A DNA stretch of 35,776 nt from an uncultured Bacteroidota bacterium (GTDB lineage Bacteria; Bacteroidota; Bacteroidia; Bacteroidales; F082): the NCBI GenBank assembly GCA_937912115.1, contig CALDOI010000065.1, positions 1 through 35,776 on the forward strand. The letters run 5' to 3'. The position numbers and the translations under genes are program-made. Position 1 is the first letter of the stretch, and every line of letters begins with the position of its first letter. Below the pieces are notes generated by a model. That model was not told the DNA's origin, did no database searches, and was given only the letters and a program-made list of their open reading frames with translations. This document shows, piece by piece, positions 33,283 through 35,776 of the stretch.

Positions 33283-33945
33283 ATGAGTATAATGGTAAAA
33301 AATGCATCCAGAATAACGATGCTTGTGCTAGCCACAATAATAATATTGGGCAGTGCCACCTCATGTAGAAGCAAGAAAAAACTGGCACGTGAAAAAGCTG
33401 CTGCTGAATATGCAACGAAAGTCGAGCAGGCTAAAAATGACTTAACCGCAATGCTAAATGGATCTACAAACTGGAGTTTAGACGAACAGGATGTTAGATT
33501 AAATTCTATTAAATCGTATAATATTGATGACCCTGAAGTAATTGATCTTATTTCAAAGGTAGCCGCTAAAATTTCGATGGAAAGAGCCGAAGCTGAGCGA
33601 CTGGCTGAAGAAGAAAGTCTTAAACGAGAGGAAGCGGAGAGAAAAATGAAAGAGTCTCCTAAACATCAGGAAATTGACGATCAACTTAATTCCATATCAA
33701 CATCTACAACCATTGACGCAGCAAATAAAAAAATAATGCTTTCGATGGATCAATTTGCCAGTCCTGATGTGCCTGTGTTAATTATCATAAGCCAGTATGG
33801 AGGCATTAACGATTACGATCGCCCTACAACAATTAGTAAGTTTTTAAATTATCTTAAAGATAAAAAACAATACAAATATACAGTTGAATCGGTTAAACGT
33901 GATGGGCTTGGTAAGATTACTGAATTAGAATTAATTAAAAAGTAA
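33283..33945 (+). CDS. Lipoprotein with central coiled coil, unknown function
   Basis: 220 residues from ATG 33283 (ATG 33292 is an equally possible start). The N-terminus is a lipoprotein signal ending LGSATSC followed by RSKKK. A charged helical region (residues 35-140, with ERAEAERLAEEESLKREEAE) is probably coiled coil. The last 75 residues are a small alpha/beta domain (ISTSTTIDAANKKIMLSMDQ, then VLIIISQYGGINDYDRPT). I do not recognise the family. It is translationally close to the next gene (6 bases), so the two products likely act together in the periplasm or at the outer membrane. Confidence 0.62.
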   Translation: MSIMVKNASRITMLVLATIIILGSATSCRSKKKLAREKAAAEYATKVEQAKNDLTAMLNGSTNWSLDEQDVRLNSIKSYNIDDPEVIDLISKVAAKISMERAEAERLAEEESLKREEAERKMKESPKHQEIDDQLNSISTSTTIDAANKKIMLSMDQFASPDVPVLIIISQYGGINDYDRPTTISKFLNYLKDKKQYKYTVESVKRDGLGKITELELIKK

Positions 33946-33951
33946 ATAACA

Positions 33952-34530
33952 ATGAAAATAACATATTTGTGGATTGTAGTTTTAATTGTAGGGATTTCAT
34001 TTTCTGCAACTGCTCAGGATCAGTTAAGCCCCGAGCGAAAACAAGCTGTTGACAGTCTCGCACTTGAAAAAGTACGCGATCTGAGTAAATACATTAGTAT
34101 TATTGGGAGCAAAGAAACACCATGGAGTGAGGCCAACAGAGTAATCGATAGAGCTGAGGAGCTTTTTATGACCGATAGTGAAATTGGCGTATCCTCAATA
34201 AACAACCCCAATGATATTAATTATTACAATGTGAGAAAGTATTTTGAGCGGCTAATGCGATTAAACTACAAAAAGGTTGAGATTGAGTGGTATAACATAG
34301 AATATATGAGCGACCTTCAAAAGCAGCCCGATGGTACTTATGTTGGTGTAATAACTATTTTTCAAAAATTCAAAGGGTATGATGCTGAGGGTAGATTAAT
34401 ATATCAGGATACGACCAAGAAGGATATCACTGTTTTCGTTAAGCGTAAGGAAACACAAATCGGCGGTAGATTAATTGGTTTCTGGGATGTGTTACTTGGC
34501 GATATGAGAGTTAAGGAGACGTCGAAATAG
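33952..34530 (+). CDS. Exported protein of unknown function
   Basis: The 192-residue protein has a clear signal peptide (MKITYLWIVVLIVGISFSAT-AQ). The mature part starts with a helical segment (QLSPERKQAVDSLALEKVRD) and PWSEANRVIDRAEELF, then a beta-rich half (VEIEWYNIEYMSDLQKQPDG, VGVITIFQKFKGYDAEGR, DITVFVKRKE, GFWDVLLGDMRV). The shape could be an NTF2-like or related small alpha+beta domain, but no family signature is certain. It follows the lipoprotein gene by 6 bases in one operon. The operon ends in a repeat-rich hairpin region before the convergent lnt. Confidence 0.62.
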   Translation: MKITYLWIVVLIVGISFSATAQDQLSPERKQAVDSLALEKVRDLSKYISIIGSKETPWSEANRVIDRAEELFMTDSEIGVSSINNPNDINYYNVRKYFERLMRLNYKKVEIEWYNIEYMSDLQKQPDGTYVGVITIFQKFKGYDAEGRLIYQDTTKKDITVFVKRKETQIGGRLIGFWDVLLGDMRVKETSK

Positions 34531-34541
34531 ATGGAAGTCGG

Positions 34542-34626
34542 AAGTCCGAAGAAAGGTGTCATTATTTGGACTTCGGTCTTCCAACTTCGGTTTTCCAACT
34601 TTGGTCTTCGGTCTTCGGACTTTTTT
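34542..34626 (+). terminator. Repeat-containing inverted repeat with T run, possible terminator
   Basis: AAGTCCGAAGA (34542-34552) is perfectly complementary to TCTTCGGACTT (34612-34622), and T runs on to 34626. The loop is long (59 bases) and itself repetitive, so it may be a dispersed repeat that also terminates the 33283-34530 operon. The T run overlaps the stop codon of lnt (34625-34627, - strand). Confidence 0.42.
34571..34612 (+). repeat. 14-base tandem repeat CTTCGGTCTTCCAA, about three copies
   Basis: CTTCGGTCTTCCAA (34571-34584), CTTCGGTTTTCCAA (34585-34598) and CTTTGGTCTTCGGT (34599-34612) are successive copies with few changes. Related GGAAGTC/GAAGTCCGAAG units precede it on the opposite arm (34533-34552). 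Confidence 0.65.
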
Positions 34627-35776
34627 ACGCCAGACTTTTCTTCTTACGTAGATATCCTTGAGTAAAGGAAATCAGTATTAATAGGGCACTCACAAAAGCA
34701 GATATCCTTCCTAAGTAATCACCATTTTTAACATAATAGGTTAATTTGTAATTAGCGTTTAGAGTTTCCTTGATAACCGCAGGTTCCCAATATGGAGTTT
34801 GCTGAATAACATCACCTCGCTGGTTAATAAAGGCCGATATTCCGGTATTTGCTGATCGAGCCAAGCTACGACGAGTTTCAACAGCTCTAAGCACCGAAAA
34901 CAGAAAATGTTGTTTGTATCCGGGGGAATCGCCCCACCATCCATCATTGGTTATGACGAATATTAATCCAGCACCCAGTTTAACCGAATTAGCAACAAAC
35001 TCGCCATATACTGACTCGTAGCAAATTATTGGTGAAACCCCAATCTTTTTACCTGGGCTGATAAATGATACAGGTTCGCTTTCTCTGCCAAGTGTTCCGG
35101 TTGTTCCTCCAAGATCGATGGCAAGCTTTTCTATTGGTTTCAATATCCACCACGATGGCATTATCTCAACTCCGGGAGTTAATTTTGACTTATGATGAAT
35201 TTGAAAATCTTGATCATATTCAATTAATACAGCTGTATTATATGCATAATATTTCTCAAGAGTTTTAGTAAATTTTCGGGCAGCATTTGTGGGCTTTTCA
35301 CCATCTTTTACCAGTCGGTAAGTTGTGGCACCAATAACTATAGTTGTATTTGGAAACTTATTTAGTGCCTTTTTTATTTTCCGTAAACTTACTGATTTAT
35401 CAAGCCATTCTTCCCAGATATCTTCCTGCAAAGCCGACTCAGGAAATACAATAAAATCTGTACTATCGGTTATTTTTTGCGCTGCAAGCTTAAGGTTTTT
35501 GTCGAGGATACTCTCATATGATAGGGAATATTGTTCGGTGTATGGATCAATATTTGGCTGAACAACAACCACATCAACCGGATTTTCTTCCTCCTGATAA
35601 TTATTATATATTGAATAGGAAAAAATTAATGGAACAATAAGTGCTATCAATAATACACCAACAGACACAATAATTTTAACTTTACGAGTTTTTGCAATAA
35701 TAGCTGAGATAATATCAAATAGTAAGAGGTTTATGATAATTACCCACATGGTTCCCCCAAGGCTTCCGGTATATTC
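34625..35776 (-). CDS. lnt: Apolipoprotein N-acyltransferase, C-terminal part, 5' end outside window
   Basis: The - strand frame stays open to the window edge; the nine codons beyond the first internal Met (35749) read EYTGSLGGT, a normal Lnt sequence before MWV, so this is an N-terminally cut gene and not a short one. Visible parts are two of the membrane helices (about residues 2-18 and 25-44, counted from that Met), the nitrilase-fold domain (about 56-335) and a last membrane helix (about 348-365). The catalytic triad is E104 in VFPESALQED, K187 in IHHKSKLTPGVE and C243 in IICYESVYGE. The enzyme adds the third acyl chain to lipoproteins on the periplasmic face of the inner membrane. Several predicted clients are encoded in this window. 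Confidence 0.93.
   Translation of the reverse strand, partial: EYTGSLGGTMWVIIINLLLFDIISAIIAKTRKVKIIVSVGVLLIALIVPLIFSYSIYNNYQEEENPVDVVVVQPNIDPYTEQYSLSYESILDKNLKLAAQKITDSTDFIVFPESALQEDIWEEWLDKSVSLRKIKKALNKFPNTTIVIGATTYRLVKDGEKPTNAARKFTKTLEKYYAYNTAVLIEYDQDFQIHHKSKLTPGVEIMPSWWILKPIEKLAIDLGGTTGTLGRESEPVSFISPGKKIGVSPIICYESVYGEFVANSVKLGAGLIFVITNDGWWGDSPGYKQHFLFSVLRAVETRRSLARSANTGISAFINQRGDVIQQTPYWEPAVIKETLNANYKLTYYVKNGDYLGRISAFVSALLILISFTQGYLRKKKSLA

Noticed and set aside
1-35776. tRNA, rRNA, IS element, prophage or integron
   Set aside because: No cloverleaf or TTCGAATC-type loop, no transposase or integrase motifs and no att-like duplication were seen; an automated scan (tRNAscan-SE, Infernal) would settle RNA genes.

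Overview
The window is AT-rich and reads as a chromosomal segment of a free-living or environmental member of the Bacteroidota. The evidence is: two clear C-terminal type IX secretion (T9SS) sorting domains plus a third weaker one, a PID-CTERM-like small protein, a DUF4270 lipoprotein, a eukaryote-type (GH13_8-like) glycogen branching enzyme, repeated TAnnTTTG promoter elements, and almost no Shine-Dalgarno sequences. No rRNA, tRNA, CRISPR array, transposase, phage gene or plasmid gene was seen. Gene names rest on motif reading, not on database searches.

Layout. 1-390: end of a DUF1761 membrane protein. 413-5616: glgB (-) diverges from a 962-residue membrane-spanning propeller/AraC regulator (+). 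5793-8964: a degenerate GIY-YIG protein and a 935-residue YadA-head-like repeat protein, closed by a terminator. 9021-10508: rmuC (-). 10588-10751: palindromic and short direct repeats leading into a crotonase gene (10776-11549). 11720-12246: a small membrane-protein gene that appears broken by three single-base frameshifts. 12243-13883: a lipoprotein of unknown function (-). 14079-15536: MltF-like lytic transglycosylase. 15552-15785: TatA (-). 16032-18041: a secreted deiminase with the full active-site signature of Porphyromonas peptidylarginine deiminase (PPAD) and a T9SS tail. 18220-21132: a large T9SS-exported propeller/FG-GAP protein. 21216-25281 (-): a cluster of GT5-like domain protein, DUF4270 lipoprotein and glmS. 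25495-29677 (-): a three-gene surface-protein operon (duplicated dockerin-like tail, T9SS-type tail, PID-CTERM-like peptide). 30096-35776: DUF5362-like membrane protein, DUF6873-like GME-fold protein, an SDR oxidoreductase, a radical SAM enzyme, a lipoprotein plus exported-protein pair, and the C-terminal part of lnt.

How the genes relate. Most of the window is cell-envelope biology: peptidoglycan turnover (MltF, GlmS precursor supply), lipoprotein maturation (Lnt) and its likely clients (several lipobox proteins), Tat export, and several large exported surface proteins. Storage polysaccharide appears twice (glgB; a GT5 N-domain protein without a catalytic half). The most interesting items are the PPAD-like enzyme, the surface operon in which each of three products ends in a different tail type, the kinase-less propeller regulator beside glgB, the frameshifted membrane gene, and several kinds of intergenic repeats.
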